Assembly: GCA_963693365.1 (NCBI GenBank)
Contig: CAVNZM010000012.1
Location: 7,502,001-7,566,000 of the forward strand
Direction of reading: 5' to 3'
Origin: Amoebidium appalachense
Lineage: Eukaryota > Ichthyosporea
Length of the DNA stretch: 64,000 nt
Position 1 is the stretch's first letter; each line of letters begins with the position of its first letter. The notes below the pieces were generated by a model. It searched no databases and was not told where the DNA came from. It was given only the letters and a program-made list of their open reading frames with translations. The translations under genes were made by a program, and so were the position numbers. This document shows, in pieces, positions 18,702-39,429 of the stretch.

Positions 18702-19419
18702 ATGCTCTCCTTTCTCTTCTGGAATGCTCGTTGTATAAATAAGGGTAAAGCACAGTTTCTTCTTTCATTATCCCAACAGGAGTTCCCGTTTATTGTTGTC
18801 GCAGAAACGTCGTGGCAAGACCACGCGACACTCCGTTGGTCTGGACGGCTCGTGGGCGAGTCTACTCAGCCCGTGGGCTACAAGCATCACTCCGGCATAG
18901 TGTTCATCGCCGCCTCCAACTTTGTTAACTACTGTTCAGTAATAGCCTGCACCATACACACACTCACTATTTCAGTTTGTGGCCATATATGCACGTTTGT
19001 TTATTTTCCACCTAGAACATCCACTGCTAGCACTTCAACACGAACTTACAAAACACCATTGCCCTACATAACCCCACACTAGTGTTAGGAGACATTAGTA
19101 GCCCGTTAGTTACCACACCCCACCCCATACTACACGGCCACCCACAGGCCCTACTTAAACCCAACCACCCACGCACACCAACTTTTCACACTTTTGTTAC
19201 AGCGTTACGCCTTACTCTTCCAGCTGTAGTACAAGAGCACCGCACGGACTGGGGGTCCTTGCACTTTACACATACACCACAACCTACACCCACCACCGGC
19301 AGACCACCTGCCTATAGTTTTTCGCACTACACTCTAAGTTAGCCTTTCTACGCCGTCACCACAACACACTTACTGTTATTTTGTGTGGGTTTAAAGGAGA
19401 AGCAGAGTGCACAGATGGG
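18702..19419 (+). pseudogene. LINE 1 ORF2, endonuclease part
   Basis: Starts MLSFLFWNARCINKGKAQ, the N-A-R strand of an apurinic-like (exonuclease-endonuclease-phosphatase) domain; further on VVAETSW supplies the conserved E-T of the active site. This endonuclease nicks the target DNA for target-primed reverse transcription. The frame is interrupted by stops near 19080 and 19340, and the region runs into a copia insertion near 19420. LINE 2 (45842-59510) is a homologue: its ORF2 begins SFFFWNARTLG. Confidence 0.75.
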
Positions 19420-20115
19420 TGTTATGATCAAGTTCACAACACACAGACACACGGGAGAAACACAACCGGAGAGGTGGAACGATTTCTGGGACCATATGAA
19501 ATGTTTTCAACTGCTTAATTTTTATTTCAAGATGAAGTCCCTTTTATACTCGGGAATGTGAAATTGACAAATGCTAAGCCAATCCGAAAGAACGAAAACT
19601 ATGAGGGCAAATAAATTTGCTAATCCAATCAGAAAGACGAAAACTATGAAATCGATCGAAATGCCTGTCGACACATAGAAGATAAATTGCAATCTTCTAA
19701 TGAAAGTACGGAAACATTTAATAAATGAAACCACTTATGTATCTATTAGTTCACATCATATATTTATACATGTTCTTAACATAACACGTCTAAATATAAG
19801 TATTCCTAATAGCTGGGGAGCATAGAGCAATTCTACGTCGTGGGAAAAGAAGGAAAAGGAATGAGGATAGAAAAAGGAATGGAATGGGAAAGGAATCGAG
19901 TAGAATGAAGGAGGAAAGTAGGTTTCTATATTTGGGAAAATTAAACGAGATTTGATTGGACAACTTATTTAGACATAAACGCAAACAACATTACATGATG
20001 TGCGCGGGCCAAATGGCTCGATGTGTACACAGATCAAAGATATCTGTGCACACGGAAACGGAAAGGAAAGAAAGGAAGGAAGAAAGGAAAAGGGAAAAGG
20101 AAACGAACAACAACA
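19420..20115 (-). mobile_element. Candidate LTR of the minus-strand copia element
   Basis: Starts TGTTATGATC on the plus strand, so the minus strand ends GATCATAACA. It is AT-rich with a purine-rich stretch, like the solo LTR at 17333, and lies on the 3' side of the minus-strand copia RT/RNase H. The right limit (near a GAACAACA) is uncertain and no second LTR exists to check it. Confidence 0.4.
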
Positions 20116-20872
20116 AACTAATAAACATATCTATAACTCAACTTCTAAGTTCTTGCCGTTATCCATGGGTAGATGACATCCCCACTCAAGGGTTGGAAGT
20201 TGGGTTCTCGTGAAGTTTGTTGATGTGACTGTTGATGTCAATACTCTCACACTTGTAGAAGCAGGTGCCGTGACGTCACAGTCAAGTTTCCCCACTCGAG
20301 AAGACAATTGGAGAAGACTTGAAGTGGCAAGCCGGGGAAGAAAACCAAAAACGGAAGAAGCACACAACGACGGTTGCCTCGGAAGACTCAGAACATGACG
20401 GTAGTCAACGACGATATATATAAAAGAAAACACTAGTGTATGTGTGACGTGTTGGTGGCTAATATTTTATACTGGGGCCCACCCAGGTAAACACAAGGCA
20501 TAAAGATCTTGTGGACTGATTTATAGACTCAGGTAGTCAACCAGTTAAGACTACGGGGAAGGTACGGACGGTCCCGTGGACTAGGTTTAGACTGGCAGTC
20601 AACCAGCACGCCATGGCTATAGATATTTATTTATACTGGGACGCCATCCCAGTTCGACATATACATAAGTCGATATGATATAGAGGAAAACCATTATATA
20701 TGGTGGGATATAAATAAACGACGGATGGTGGAGAAAGAATTCCCCACTGAAGATGCACACACTGAAGATCGAGGAAGACAGCAGTAGACTTTCGTTGGGA
20801 GGTGTCCCTACACGATGATGTGTAGACCACTGGCCAGGGCCCCAACCTACTTGAAGACCACTGTAGATGAAT

Positions 20873-20907
<35 letters not shown>

Positions 20908-20908
20908 C
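20116..20908 (-). other. Copia 3' non-coding region
   Basis: Between the RNase H stop and the candidate LTR. On the minus strand it has a 20-30-nt C run directly after the stop (plus 20876-20903) and three copies of a GAGTGGGGA/CAGTGGGGA motif, resembling repeated polypurine tracts. No gene recognised. Confidence 0.4.
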
Positions 20909-22630
20909 TCAGTCACGAAGACTGAGGGATGCACGGTGCTGCTCGAGGGAGGGCCCAGGCAGGGCCTTGGTGAAGATGTCGGCCACGTTGTCCTTGGTGG
21001 ACACGTTGGTGACGACCACATCCCCACTCTTGATGTAGTCCTTCGTGTTGTGGTACCGGACGGCAATGTGTTTGGTCCGGTGCTTGATGCTGTTGGTGTG
21101 GAGGAGGGCAATGGTGGACTGATTGTCACAATAGACGGGGGTGGGGTCGGTCATCGGGTAACCGAGTTCACGGAGGAGATCACGGTGCCAGATGACATCT
21201 TGAACGGCAGCATTGATGGCCAGAAGCTCAGCCTCCGAGTCGGTGGTGGATGTTGCCGTGATGGACTGCAGCTTTGAATACCATGTGATGGGGATGCCCT
21301 TGAAGAGGATGACGTAGCCGGTGGTGGAACGACGGGTGGTGGGGCAGCCAGCAAAGTCGGCATCAGAATAACACTCCAGCAAGGGGGTGTTGTCGTCGGA
21401 TGCAGACTTCAAGTTGTCGTAGTGGAGGCCGAGGTTGGATGTGCCGATGAGGTACCGAACCACACGGAGCAGACATTCCCATGCAAGTTTGGTGGGGTTG
21501 GCACTGAATCTGCCGAGGTAGCCGATGGCAAAGGAGATGTCGGGCCGGGAACAACGAGCAACCCACAAAAGACGGCCGAGGAGTTCACGGTAGGGAACCT
21601 TGATGGGTAGTGAATCGTTCTCGTTGATGGTGATGACGGTGCCGACGGGAATGGGAGTGGCCTTGGGGTTGGCATCGTTGAGGTTGAGTCTCTGACGATG
21701 TCGTTGATGCAGGATTGTTGAAGCAGCTTGCGATTGAGGTGACCGGGGGTGTGGATGAGCTGGGTGCCGAGGAAGATGTCGGGGAGGTCGACCTTGCAGA
21801 GAGCTGACTTCATGATGTGGTCTACTAGATCCTTGGTGTGGGAGGAGTGGGCCGTGCAGATGATGATGACGTCGTCCATATAGTTGCCAGTGAGGATGAT
21901 GTCACCGTTGGGGAAGGACTTGATGTAGACACATGGATCTGAACGGAGACGTTCGAGACCGTGAGCAAGGAGGACCTTGTCGAAGTACTCATACCATGCC
22001 AGTGATGCCTGTTTGAGGCCGTAGAGTGCCTTCTTGAGTTTCCAGACCTTGTGCTTGTTGCCGGGGGTGATGAAGCCAGGCGGTTGCTCAATGTAGATGT
22101 CTTCTTGGAGAGGACTGTTGAGGAAAGCCCGGGCCGTGGAGACGTCGAGTTGATGAATCTCATGGTTGCCGTCCACACCGATGGCAAGAAGGGCACGAAC
22201 GGAGGAGGACATCACTACGGCCCGGAAGAGGTGTCACCGTAGTCAACACCGTGACCGTAGACTTGTGTGAAGCCCTTTGCAACACCACGACCCTTGATCT
22301 TGGTGTCACCGGCTGAGTTGAGGACTTTCTCAGTCACAATCCACTTGAACTTGATGATGTTGGCATGAGGGGGGGGATCAACAACGTCGAAGACATCCTT
22401 GGTGATGAAGGCTTGGTACTCGGAGGTGAGGGCAGCTATGACGGCATCACCGTTGGGGCCGTTGCAAAGCTTTTGTATGCCCTTGGGTAGTTGGTCAATG
22501 TTGATGGTCGGTGCTGTGATGCTGACCAGTGCCGTTGATGGCTTGGTGAGACGTGCAGACCAACGAAGGCTCGGCTTGGGGGGGGTCCTTGAGGGGGTGG
22601 AGGCCGGGGATATGTTGTAGGCCGGGACAG
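20909..22630 (-). pseudogene. Truncated copia element: RT and RNase H
   Basis: Minus strand. From ~22400 the reading gives FKWIVTEKV and VAKGFTQVYG (start of copia RT), a TAG before 22215, then DVSTARAFLNSPLQ, QPPGF, KKALYGLKQA and the catalytic YMDD near 21871-21882. A frameshift near 21690 moves the reading into the frame of RPDISFAIG, then RNase H (YSDADFAGCPTTRRSTTGY, DSEAELLA, CDNQSTIALL, TKHIAVRYH) ending at a TGA at 20909-20911. The integrase and gag are missing: at ~22630 the sequence changes to LINE 1 RT. It is clearly distinct from the copia copy at 48138 (YMDD against YVDD, low identity). Confidence 0.85.
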
Positions 22631-22634
22631 GGGC

Positions 22635-24240
22635 ATGGAAGCCCTATGGCACTACTTAAGGTACTCTTCCCACTCCGACCCGAGAAAGACGAAAAGCGTG
22701 GCCCGCCGCCACCACTAACATGTATCCTTAGCGAATTGTTTAGCTGGTATTCTGATGTCGGTAAAGTGCCCTCGGAGTGGCTAGACACCATAGTATTTCC
22801 CATCAAGAAAACGGTTGCACGGAGTCCCATTCACGAATTTCGTCCTATCACCCTTAAGTCCGTTTTTCGCCGATTATTCGAAAGTGGCCTTTTACAGGCC
22901 TTTTCCCGTAACCCCACCTTATTAATAAGCAGGCTTCCCAGCTGAGCCCTCTTCAGGCGGCGTTTCGGCATCGACACTCATGTTACGCACAAATCCTCAC
23001 CCTACTTAATGCAACTCAAAGTGATACCGAGCACCTCGTATTTATCGATTTTAAGAACGCGTACGACACGGTCGACCTCCCTCGCCTGTGGGCCAAGTTG
23101 GCCACTCGCGGTGTCCCATTCCAAATGGGTCGGCTACCGGAAGCTATGTTTACGTTTACACGCGGACGGGCGGTGGTTAATGGGCGGCTATCCCCAGGGT
23201 TTACACGCATGCGCGGGGTACTTGTTCATTACTTCAAGGGTCCCTGCTAAGCCCACTTCCTTTCAACCTGTATATTGATGATTTAGCCGACGCTCTTTCT
23301 GCGGCACAAATTGACGGGGGGTTGCCATCCCAGGCTCCCCCCGCCCTCTTTTTTGCCGACGATATTGTGCTTATGTCATCCGGTCCTATCGAACTACGGC
23401 AATATATTCGTGTGGTTGAACATTGGTGCCAGCGCAACGATATGAAGGTTAACGTCAAAAAGTGTGCCCTTTTATCAAAATCGATACCGGCATGGGACGA
23501 CGTTTGTATATTCGGCAGTCCCCTGCCTCGCCCGATCGAATATAAGTATTTGGGGGTTCCGGTGGATGAGTGGGGCATATGTTTCAAACGGATGGTCGAC
23601 CGTCGGGTGGAGAGTGCAGGCAGGTGTCTTCGTTTATTTAGGGATGTGTATCTTGCTAATCCGAAGTTCCTACTATTGTACACTTACACAACCGTCTTAG
23701 TATATTTCGCACCTTTATTCGCCCTTTGTCTGAGTACGGGGTTGCCTTTATTAGCTATGGCACCCCCTGATACCGTTGCAAATGTTCCCCAATCACTAGA
23801 TGACTTCCACTACACAACTTGTTGTACGTTTCTTACTGGCCTTTCCACACCTATTTCTAGACGCCTTTTCGATTCTTTATACGCACTCACACCACCATCA
23901 CATCGCATACACGAAATTCGCCCTTAAATTTCACGAGCACATCACCCGCCTATCCGCCATTGCCCCGACCCATCCACTCTTCCGGCTACACGCATCCCCG
24001 CCGGACTCGCCCCTCTACCTCTTCCCTACCACATCGTCTCTGCCCATTGTCGAGCGATATGCGGAGTGGCCGGCGACTCCACCGGAGGTACGTACGGCTG
24101 GACCATAATGTGACTATGAATAGTTTTAAGTCTATGGCTGATAGATACCTTTTTACTTTACGTGTCGAGCCCCTCCCAATGTTAGGTCAGCAAAAACACC
24201 AACTACAAGTAGCCTATATGGCGAATACGGTTAGATAATC
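22635..24240 (+). pseudogene. LINE 1 ORF2, reverse transcriptase part
   Basis: Continues LINE 1 after the copia insertion. It shows the RT segments VPSEWLDTIVFPIKK and EFRPITLKSV, FIDFKNAYDTVD, then after frameshifts LFFADDIVLMS (catalytic F-A-D-D, near 23355) and IEYKYLGVPVDE. The tail includes ALKFHEHITRL, matched in LINE 2 by ALKFNKHISRL. At least four stops or frameshifts break it (e.g. near 22945, 23215 and 23925), so it is inactive. The 3' end of the element is not visible; related sequence may extend to about 24560. Confidence 0.8.
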
Positions 24241-24824
24241 TCGCTTCTATATAGATTCGTTTATTCATGATGTTGTGTCGTATAAATATGCAAAGATGAT
24301 TATGTCTTGGCGTTGTAATCGGTTTTTGGTGTGTGTGGGGGGCGGTTTACTCGCGGATGCATATCTATCAATTAGTGTGACCTGTTAGCTAATGTGGTAG
24401 ACCCGGAGGTTATGGGCGGCTTTATTCTCTCTTCTACTTCTCTCCCCCAGTATATCCGTTATAAAATGACTGTGTTAGATCACCTTATTAATGCTGCACA
24501 GTATGATATTGTGATACGGTGTCTTAACTTTCTCTCGGAGCTACCAATGCTAGCTTCTGCTTATCCATAATCTATACTAGGGTTGTTTAATTGCATACAT
24601 GTACAGTGTACATAAGTCACTAGCTGCATTTGATTGGCTGCGCTGGAAAACGCAGTAGGCCGTCAAGTGAGGCTGGGCCCCTGACGATGTCCGCAGCAAT
24701 ACAAAGTGTTGAACCCCCGAATAGTGATAAAAAAAAGTGATAAAAAGCATCACTGTGGAAAAAACAATCGGGAAATTAAATCCCTAGGTGTGACAACCAA
24801 TCAGAGTGAAGCAAAGGTGCCATA
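24241..24824. other. LINE 1 3' region and spacer
   Basis: AT-rich sequence after the last recognisable LINE segment, probably LINE 3' UTR to near 24560. No gene recognised. Confidence 0.4.
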
Positions 24825-24980
24825 AGCCTTTGCAAACAAATCCCGTATATCAAGTACCTTATGACAAGATATCCAGTAGCCGCAATATATCTTGAAATGT
24901 TGGGGTAATACGGCGAGATATTTTGTGATATAAATATCTGATATTCAAACGCTGTTTTCGGGATTTGTTTGCACAGGCCT
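24825..24980. mobile_element. Foldback (MITE-like) element, copy 2
   Basis: Left end AGCCTTTGCAAACAAATCCC; right end read backwards AGGCCTGTGCAAACAAATCC. These ends match those of the element at 183-400, but the interior differs. No coding capacity. Confidence 0.55.
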
Positions 24981-27900
24981 TTGTGCATGGCGCACGCACT
25001 GAGGGCAGGGTTGGGCTGGGGTTGGCCAGCTTAACCGTATTGTCCTTTGGCCAATCGTAATGGACAGTTTCTTAATCGTAAGCGGTGAGGGTTCTTGGAG
25101 ATCTGCAAGCCCAGCTAAAAACGCCCCTCCAGTCACAAAACTCAAAATACGCGTTTTTACAAATTAAGTAACACAAAATTACAAGCCCTGGACACTTGTC
25201 GGGGCTCGATATTGCTCATGAGAAGCGCTGTAGATATGTTCTTGAACAGAGACATTGAAAAAAATAGGTACAGTTAGGTATTAGGGGACCTTAAAGCGTT
25301 TATAATGCTATACATCTGATACGAAAGCTGTTACGACGGCACCCTTACCTTATTCGTATCGGGGTCTTTCGTTAATCGTAATCACGACGATTTTTTTTTC
25401 GTAATCCCCCCCCCTGACTGAGGGACTCGTTCTGAATTCAACTGCCACGGCCCACCGTCCCACGGAGTCACGCGGCGCATACTCAGGACCACGTGCACCG
25501 CCAAGCAGTACAGTAGTTTACACCTTATGATTGTTGCTATAAATAATGCAGTACAGTACCCAACACTAACTATTGTTCCAAAGGCTCAAGCGCCACGTCT
25601 GCCCCGCCAAAGGCGGGTCTGTATCACACTACTTGCTAGTTATGTATGTGCCAGCGTTTATACGTTTATGTTTTTGTGTCAAACATGAAATGTCATAGCT
25701 GTGTTCACCAATCAGATGCAAACAGTTTTTATTCAACCAATCATATAACAGAACAGGAGATTTGGGATTGGCTTACCTCGCACCCTTAGGAATGTATCGC
25801 TCGATTGCTTTTTCGATTCTGACCAATCAAATGACTTTTAAAAGGGTTTGAACTACCCGAATTGATGCAGGGGCAGGGCTCAAATCAAATTCATCGAAAT
25901 AAGGCTCACATTATCGTTGCTTTACGGTTTTAGACTGACTTAGTCGAGTCTAAATCTAAATACACGGGTATATTATACCGATAGCTTTAAACATTTAGCC
26001 CCTGAAGGCCAGTATCCAGCCGAATCAGTCACAGCCCCCACGCCTGACACCCGCACGTTTCTGTGCGTTTCGGTAACAAACGAAAACGCAAAAGTAACAA
26101 GCCACAGAGAGCAGAGTATCAAAATAGGAGGACATGTGGATATAATAAATTTATGTTAGAAGGAGTGGAGGTAGCGGACACAGGCTTTCTTTCTCAACTA
26201 GGTATCGCTTCTAGCTCTTGACAGCCTTGCCTTTTCTTCATAATTTGGTGTATGACCCCAGGAAAACCTCTCCTGTCCAGAAGGAGGTAGGGGGTAGGCA
26301 GAACGAGATTTTGTGACAAAGAGAGGGGTGGCTTGCCCCTTACGTGGCACCATGCGTGTTTTGGATCAGTTCGGCGCTCTGAAAGAGTCTTCTTTGGACC
26401 GCATAAAGGTATGATACGTGTGAAGTTGTGCACGTGCACAATTTGGTGCAAAAACATGAAGTGTTTGGCAAGGTGCTCGTAATACCCAATGTCCGTCAAA
26501 AACGTGAGTGTGGCTGTATGGGTATAGTTTTGAGTAATACATTTCGAATAATGCTTTTGAATTAAGAGCAATAAGTTAGTGCTGGAGGTTTATACTGCTA
26601 TTATCAACAGTCAAGGCAGGTGTGAGTGCATGCCAGCACCCATTTTTACAGACCATTCAACGTTGTCTAATGTGATCCAGCCAAAACTCGTTGGGTGCTG
26701 CAGAAAAAACCAGTATACATGCATGCATTGAATGATACTTTTTTCTATAGCTAAGGCAACATCTTTGGTGTCAAACTTACAACGAAAAACCACGAACCTG
26801 CAAAGGAAATGCATCTGTACACATCCTGCCTTGTAAGATGCCAGAGCACGGGGAGGGGGAGGGGATTCAGAGGGAGAGAACGGGGAGGTGTGTGTGTATG
26901 TGACATTGGTGTCGTGGGGCTTTTGGTTACTGGATGTTCGTGTGTATGAGTGTGTGTGTCTGTGTGTGTAGGGGAAGGGGAGACTTAGAAGGAGGGGGGG
27001 AGGGGGAGGGGGGAGGGGGGAGGGGTAGCCTTTGTAAAAGTGACACGAAAAATGTAGTGAACAATAGTTTAATAAAGTACCCCAATTTTCCTGCACGTGT
27101 GACACACTGTTGGACAGATGGTGAAGCGATGTTAGAATTTAATGGTGTGCGCCGTGTATGAGTGCACACACAGCGTCAAGTAGCTCAAGTCCAATCCAAA
27201 GTTAACAAGCGAAACAGCACACATATCTACTGAGACAAGTATATCGTGAGTGACACTCAAACACATCTCAAAGACGAGAAGAGTGCCTTGTGATGCAAGA
27301 GAGCGCAAATCCTCACAAGCAAACCAGCAACTATCTTTTTTGCACACAGCTATATTTGGCAGCTATAAACACAAAGATACCGCTGTAATGTAAAAGTGAG
27401 CACACACACAACACAAACCACAGGCAGAGTAAGTGAGGAGAAACAACAGGCACACGTTCACTGTTCTTGATGGAGCCAAGCAAAACCAGAACACCTCAAC
27501 CACGCTTTTTAGAATAGTCCTATGTATTAAGAACCACATACATGCACCTCGTTGCACAACACAAGATTACCAAGCAGATGCAAAACACAAATTCGTTGCC
27601 CCTTGCAATCACACAAACCCCTTCGTCTTCCTACTGTGACATTCTACCCAATGGATTTAATCCACCCACTTTAAGCCCACTCAGACCACCCGACCCATAA
27701 TTTGTCACCATTCTTGCCCGACAATTTCTTGAATAGGAAGACACTTTCCAACATTCAGTTGCACGTCCCCCCCCCCCCCACCCGCCCCCCTCCCCCCACA
27801 ACACTCCATCACCACTGCACCCGCACCCCTAACCGCGCAGACATAAATGGACACACACACAAACAGACAACCACGTGTGCGAGTACATGCACACACACAC

Positions 27901-28222
27901 ACACACACACAGACACACACACACACAGACAGACAGACAGACACATACACACACACACACACACACAAACTCACCCACACAACCACACACCCATACACAC
28001 ACGTGCACACGTGCACACAAATATTCATTCCCTCCACCCCTTCCCCCCCCCCCCTCCCCCCGCCCCCAACCCCCCCCCCCCCCCCTCCCCTCCCCCACCC
28101 CCGTCCCCACTCTCCACCTCTCAAGCCCTTTCCTCCTCTGCCCTCTCCCTCCACCCCCTTCCCACCGATCCCAAACACCCCCCTCCCCTTACCGTGTTCC
28201 GCATTCGAACCCCCCCCCCCCC

Positions 28223-28255
<33 letters not shown>

Positions 28256-28285
28256 ACCCTTCTCTTTCTCTTTCCGTTACATCAG
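24981..28285. other. Region without a recognised gene
   Basis: Mostly unique sequence of balanced composition to about 27700, then poly-C, (CA)n and a ~30-nt poly-A (28224-28254). A 125-codon open frame on the minus strand (26194-26571) has no recognisable domain. Three CCAATCA heptamers cluster at 25708-25829. The missing first exon(s) of the RGS/PAS gene should lie in the right part. Confidence 0.4.
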
Positions 28286-34959
<6,674 letters not shown>

Positions 34960-37444
34960 AATTTCGGCAAATTTAGTGGAACTTCTGAATATTTACACAG
35001 TGGTGGAATGTTGATTATGTGCATTTGAGGGGAAAATCTTTGGGGGGAGACCATCACGGGAGATCACTGCGAACGTAATGAAATGCAAAGCATGTGCATG
35101 TGGAATGTTGGAATGTTGGAGTGTTGCATATGAGCATTTTGGTGGAGCTAATGATGTGAGCGTTTTGGTGGAATTTTGGATGTGAGCATTTTGGTGGAAT
35201 TTTGAATGTGAGCATTTTGGGGAATTTTGGATGTGGAGCATTTTGGTGGAATTTTGGATGTGAGCATTTTGAGGGAATTTAGACAAGTGCATGAAAGCGG
35301 CCTACGGTGTTTGCTGTTAACGACTGCCCTAATGGATGCATCCATACACACGCTGTTTTTGAACGCACGTGTACATGTGCGTGTGTGGGCGCACACGTGT
35401 GTTCTTTGTGTGTGTGTGTGCGGGTGTGCCTGCCCAGTGTGTGTGGAAGGCATGGTGTTGGTTTGGGTGCATGCGTTTGTGATGTGTATGCACACACGCG
35501 TGCGGGCTCATGGAGCTGTGCACTTGACAAGTGGGTTTTTTTGTTTTTGTTTTTTTTGTTTTTTTTTGGGGGGGGGGGGGGGGGGGGACGTTAGCCCATC
35601 GGCCAAACTTTCTCCTTGCAGGTAAAACCATATCTCGATGCCCTTCCCCTCTTTTCAGGACCTGATAATTCTATGCATAGGTTGTTTGATTGGAACCATA
35701 GCCCACTTTCTTACATGAACAATCCTGTATACTTTTTCCTGAAAATTCTACTAAACCCCATTCTCACATCTCGTAGGACTACATCCTATTCAAAAAAAGA
35801 AATTTCTTTTGAACCCCCCTTTCTCGCATGATCTCTAATACACAATTTGAATCGCATAATTCTCCTCTACAAACATAGTCGCACACGTCACTTTTCATGA
35901 CGCTGTTGCGAAAATCTAGAAACCAAGGGTGTACTAAATTTAGTGCATGTATGTAGCTGATGTGGCAAACCGTTACTTTAAGGTGTGCTTGCTATGTACT
36001 AGGATACTTGATGGTGCGTGAGGTGTGAATTAGTTGCGCAATGCATGTGCCTTTAACTTCCCATTTTTTTTTAAGATTGGTGATGTATTTTTCTTAAAGA
36101 CGTACGATGAAGTACGGCCCACCTGGTATCTGTAGGTGCCAGTGATGGAAAGCGTGGAGACGCATACTTGCACGTGCCGAAGTATCCTCTTTTTTTTAAT
36201 TTTCTTTTTCTTTTTTTTATGGCCCCTGGGATATTATCACCATCTGACATCTTGATGTATGCCTAAATAGAGTCTAAAAGTCCGCGTGAGGATTCATTGA
36301 TTGTACAGTAAAAAAAAAAAAAAAAAGTCTTTCCGGGCCTTAGCCACAAGAATTTCACAGCTAACAAATATCTCAGATATGTGTACACCGATAAAAGTGA
36401 TTTAAGACCCCCCCCCCCCCCCCCCCCCCCCCCACCACCACCACCACCACCACCACCACCACCACACACACAGACACATGCACATCCCCACGCGAGCATT
36501 GTAAAAAGCCCCCCCCCCCCCCCCTCCCCCCCCCCCCCCCCTTCCCCTTGCAATTGATGACTTGGGCCCTCCCTGAGGATGGGCTCCGCTTATGACGCAT
36601 ACTGTGCGCATGGCTGATGTTGCATACTTGAATGTTTGCATTTGCATGTGTCCTTCGTGTATGCGTACTTCGTACCGTGTTCCGCATTCAAACCTCCCCC
36701 CCTTCCCTCTCGGCCTCCCAGAAGTGCCCCTCCCTTCCTCCTCCCTCGCCGCCCCCCCCTCAACATCGTGACAAGCATGCACACACAACTGTAACCCCCC
36801 CCCCCCCCCCCCCCCCCCCCCGGGGCCTTTCCTCCCCAGTGGCACACCTCATCTATAAACCCTACTCATGAGCTCACCAACCCCACTTCCCCCACCTCCC
36901 CCCGCCCCCCCTTCTCCCGGCCCCCCTCCCTCTCACCAAGGTTGCCAGTCACTCTATTCGTTGTGTGCCCTTTATAGGGTGATCTGTCTGAGCTTTGCAC
37001 ACCTAGTGCTAGTATTTAATCCTAAAACATGGTTTTTATGAAAGGACTTGATTTAGCCAACCTTCCCCCCCCCCCCCCCTCCCCACCCCACCCCACCCCT
37101 CACACACGTGGTCAAACACGTGGCAGCTAAGGCACGTTATAGCAAATCTAATGATTATGAACATGAAAACTGAAATTTTCTTTTGTGTGTGTGTGTGTGT
37201 GTTTGTTGCAGAGAGGGGGGGGGGGGGGGGGAGGAGGGGGGGGGGGGGGGGGGGACGTTAACCCCGGGGGTGATCGATTCACAGAATCTGTACAGAAGCA
37301 CATAAAGAGCACTCATGGTATCATAATCATAAAGCAGAGCCCATCCTTTAATAGGGAACCCAAATGAGCCGCAGTGCCAAATTTTTGATCCATGTAGAGA
37401 TTTGAGGGCACCTTTTGGGTGGGGTTGCCGACGGTGCGGGTGTG

Positions 37445-37525
<81 letters not shown>

Positions 37526-37661
37526 GGGTAGGGGAGGAGGGGGGGAGGGGCACGGCCGTTTGTGTGTGTGTCCGTGTGTGTGTGCTGGGGTAGGGGGGAG
37601 GGGGGGGGAGGGGCACGGCCGTTTAGAACTGCTGCTGTTCAAGGTGGCCGTGGGCCGGAGG

Positions 37662-37747
<86 letters not shown>

Positions 37748-37770
37748 GGGAGGGGGGAGTGGGGGGTGAG

Positions 37771-37808
<38 letters not shown>

Positions 37809-39429
37809 GAGGGAGGGGGAGAAGAAATACTACCTACTATGTTTGAGAACTAATTCCAAACCGGTACCTTTTTCCCGGTTTTTGCCGTTGTGTAAAGTAG
37901 ACGGCAAGGCATTCGGATGTTTTTGTTTTTTTTTGTTTTTTTTTTGTTGCCCCAAAGTTTTTTTGGGAGAGGGGCGGGGGGGGGGGGCAGATTGATAAGT
38001 ATTTGTATTCATTTATTTATTTTCATGTTAGTAATTTACTATTTATCGACTTGAATACAATGTATGCTCATAAAGTAAATATTCTGCATGCCAAAACTGC
38101 CACATGCACGAGACTAGTCAATTTACTCATTATCAACGTCAATACTTTCACTTTATGACACGTGCGGGTGAGCATGACCCTAACTAAGCACCCTACCGTG
38201 GCTGGATATGTAGATGTCAACGTACACATGCCAAAAATATCCTGCATAGCTTAGCATAAACCTAAACCGTTTGGTTGCTTTTAGTGGGCATGCGATGCCG
38301 GCATAGAAGGCACTGCATGTACACACGGACACTTGAACATTGATGGCAATTGCTTGCCATGGCATGTGCCGTGGTTCTAATATTAGTTGTGCTTGAGTTG
38401 AACTTGATTACCGTACGGAAAAGCGATAAAGCAGGAGCAATCAGATTACTGCGTAGCCAAATAAGGTAATCTGTTCCCATATCCTAGGACGGCACAACCT
38501 TGTGTATGTACATAGGGTATACATAAATCGCTCATTGCAGCTGCCTTCACTCCGGCAGTTGTCAGGTTTACCTGGGGACAAAATACAAAACAAAAACACC
38601 CTATAAGGTGAAGCGAGGCTATGTGGGCAAGCTGTAGGGCCTACTGACAATAATAGACGAACACTACTTATGCAGACCATCGCACATGTTGAAAAATACC
38701 TTTCAACAAAGCACAAGTTTGCTCACACCTGCCCACGATGATTGGGTAGCACATGGGTATCATCAGGACCTTACCAGGACACGTGCACCCACGCACACAC
38801 GAAGACGCGATGCACACACGTGCGCATGTGCACTGCATACACTGATGATGTATGCACACACATGTGCACACATTTGCACACATGCACGCATCAAGTGGCA
38901 CACAAAGGCTTGCAAAATCCTGAGGGACTCTGCTTATTTTTTGTAGGCTATGCATGCATATTTGGGCCGGGGTTTCGCAACAGGAGCTTTTCATTTGGCG
39001 CCTGTTCTTTATCCTGCTCTACTGATTGGGTTTAAAAAAATCTTCCATGTTTAAATAAGATTTATGCAATCAAATAAATTATTTTAAAGTATCTCATTCG
39101 TCTCTTTCACCCCTGTTTCGTCGCTTGCCTGACTCGCTGACTCCCTTGTAATGAAGGGTTTTCTCGTGCGTTTTCAAACTTTTCTGCGTTCGACTCGATG
39201 ATCTGTTTCTTCCCTTTCTTCCCTTTCATTCTTCAACTTGTTCATCAAAAACGAGGCATAGTTGTGTAATTTATGTGTTAAGCGTTTCTCGTGTAGGATG
39301 ATTAGCCTTAACAGTCTGTAAAGGCAGTAGCATTTTGGGGGTGAAAGCACCAACCACGTTTTCATGTAGTCACCTCTTGTGAGTTCTTCGTTGTTATACG
39401 TTGCTGCATTTCCGTGTTGAATCCGACAG
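34960..39429. other. Spacer or long intron, no exon recognised
   Basis: Contains a ~27-bp minisatellite (35100-35280), G and C runs (35568-35587, 36408-36433, 36788-36821, 37663-37708, 37770-37807), (CAC)n at 36433-36463, (GT)n at 37450-37522 and (GA)n at 37708-37740. Unique AT-rich sequence fills 38000-39400. It is either intergenic or an intron joining the genes on either side. Confidence 0.5.
35100..35280 (+). repeat. Minisatellite, unit ~27 bp, about 6 copies
   Basis: Repeats of GAATTTTGGATGTGAGCATTTTGGTG with small changes, about 140 bp after the end of the RGS/PAS reading frame. Confidence 0.85.

Noticed and set aside
20867-21277. Plus-strand open frame of 136 codons
   Set aside because: It is the antisense shadow of the minus-strand copia RNase H.
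26194-26571. Minus-strand 125-codon frame as a gene
   Set aside because: No domain, no splice partners and ordinary composition; the length is not exceptional for a region of this size.
35100-35280. CRISPR-like array
   Set aside because: The units are adjacent minisatellite copies without unique spacers, in a eukaryotic context.
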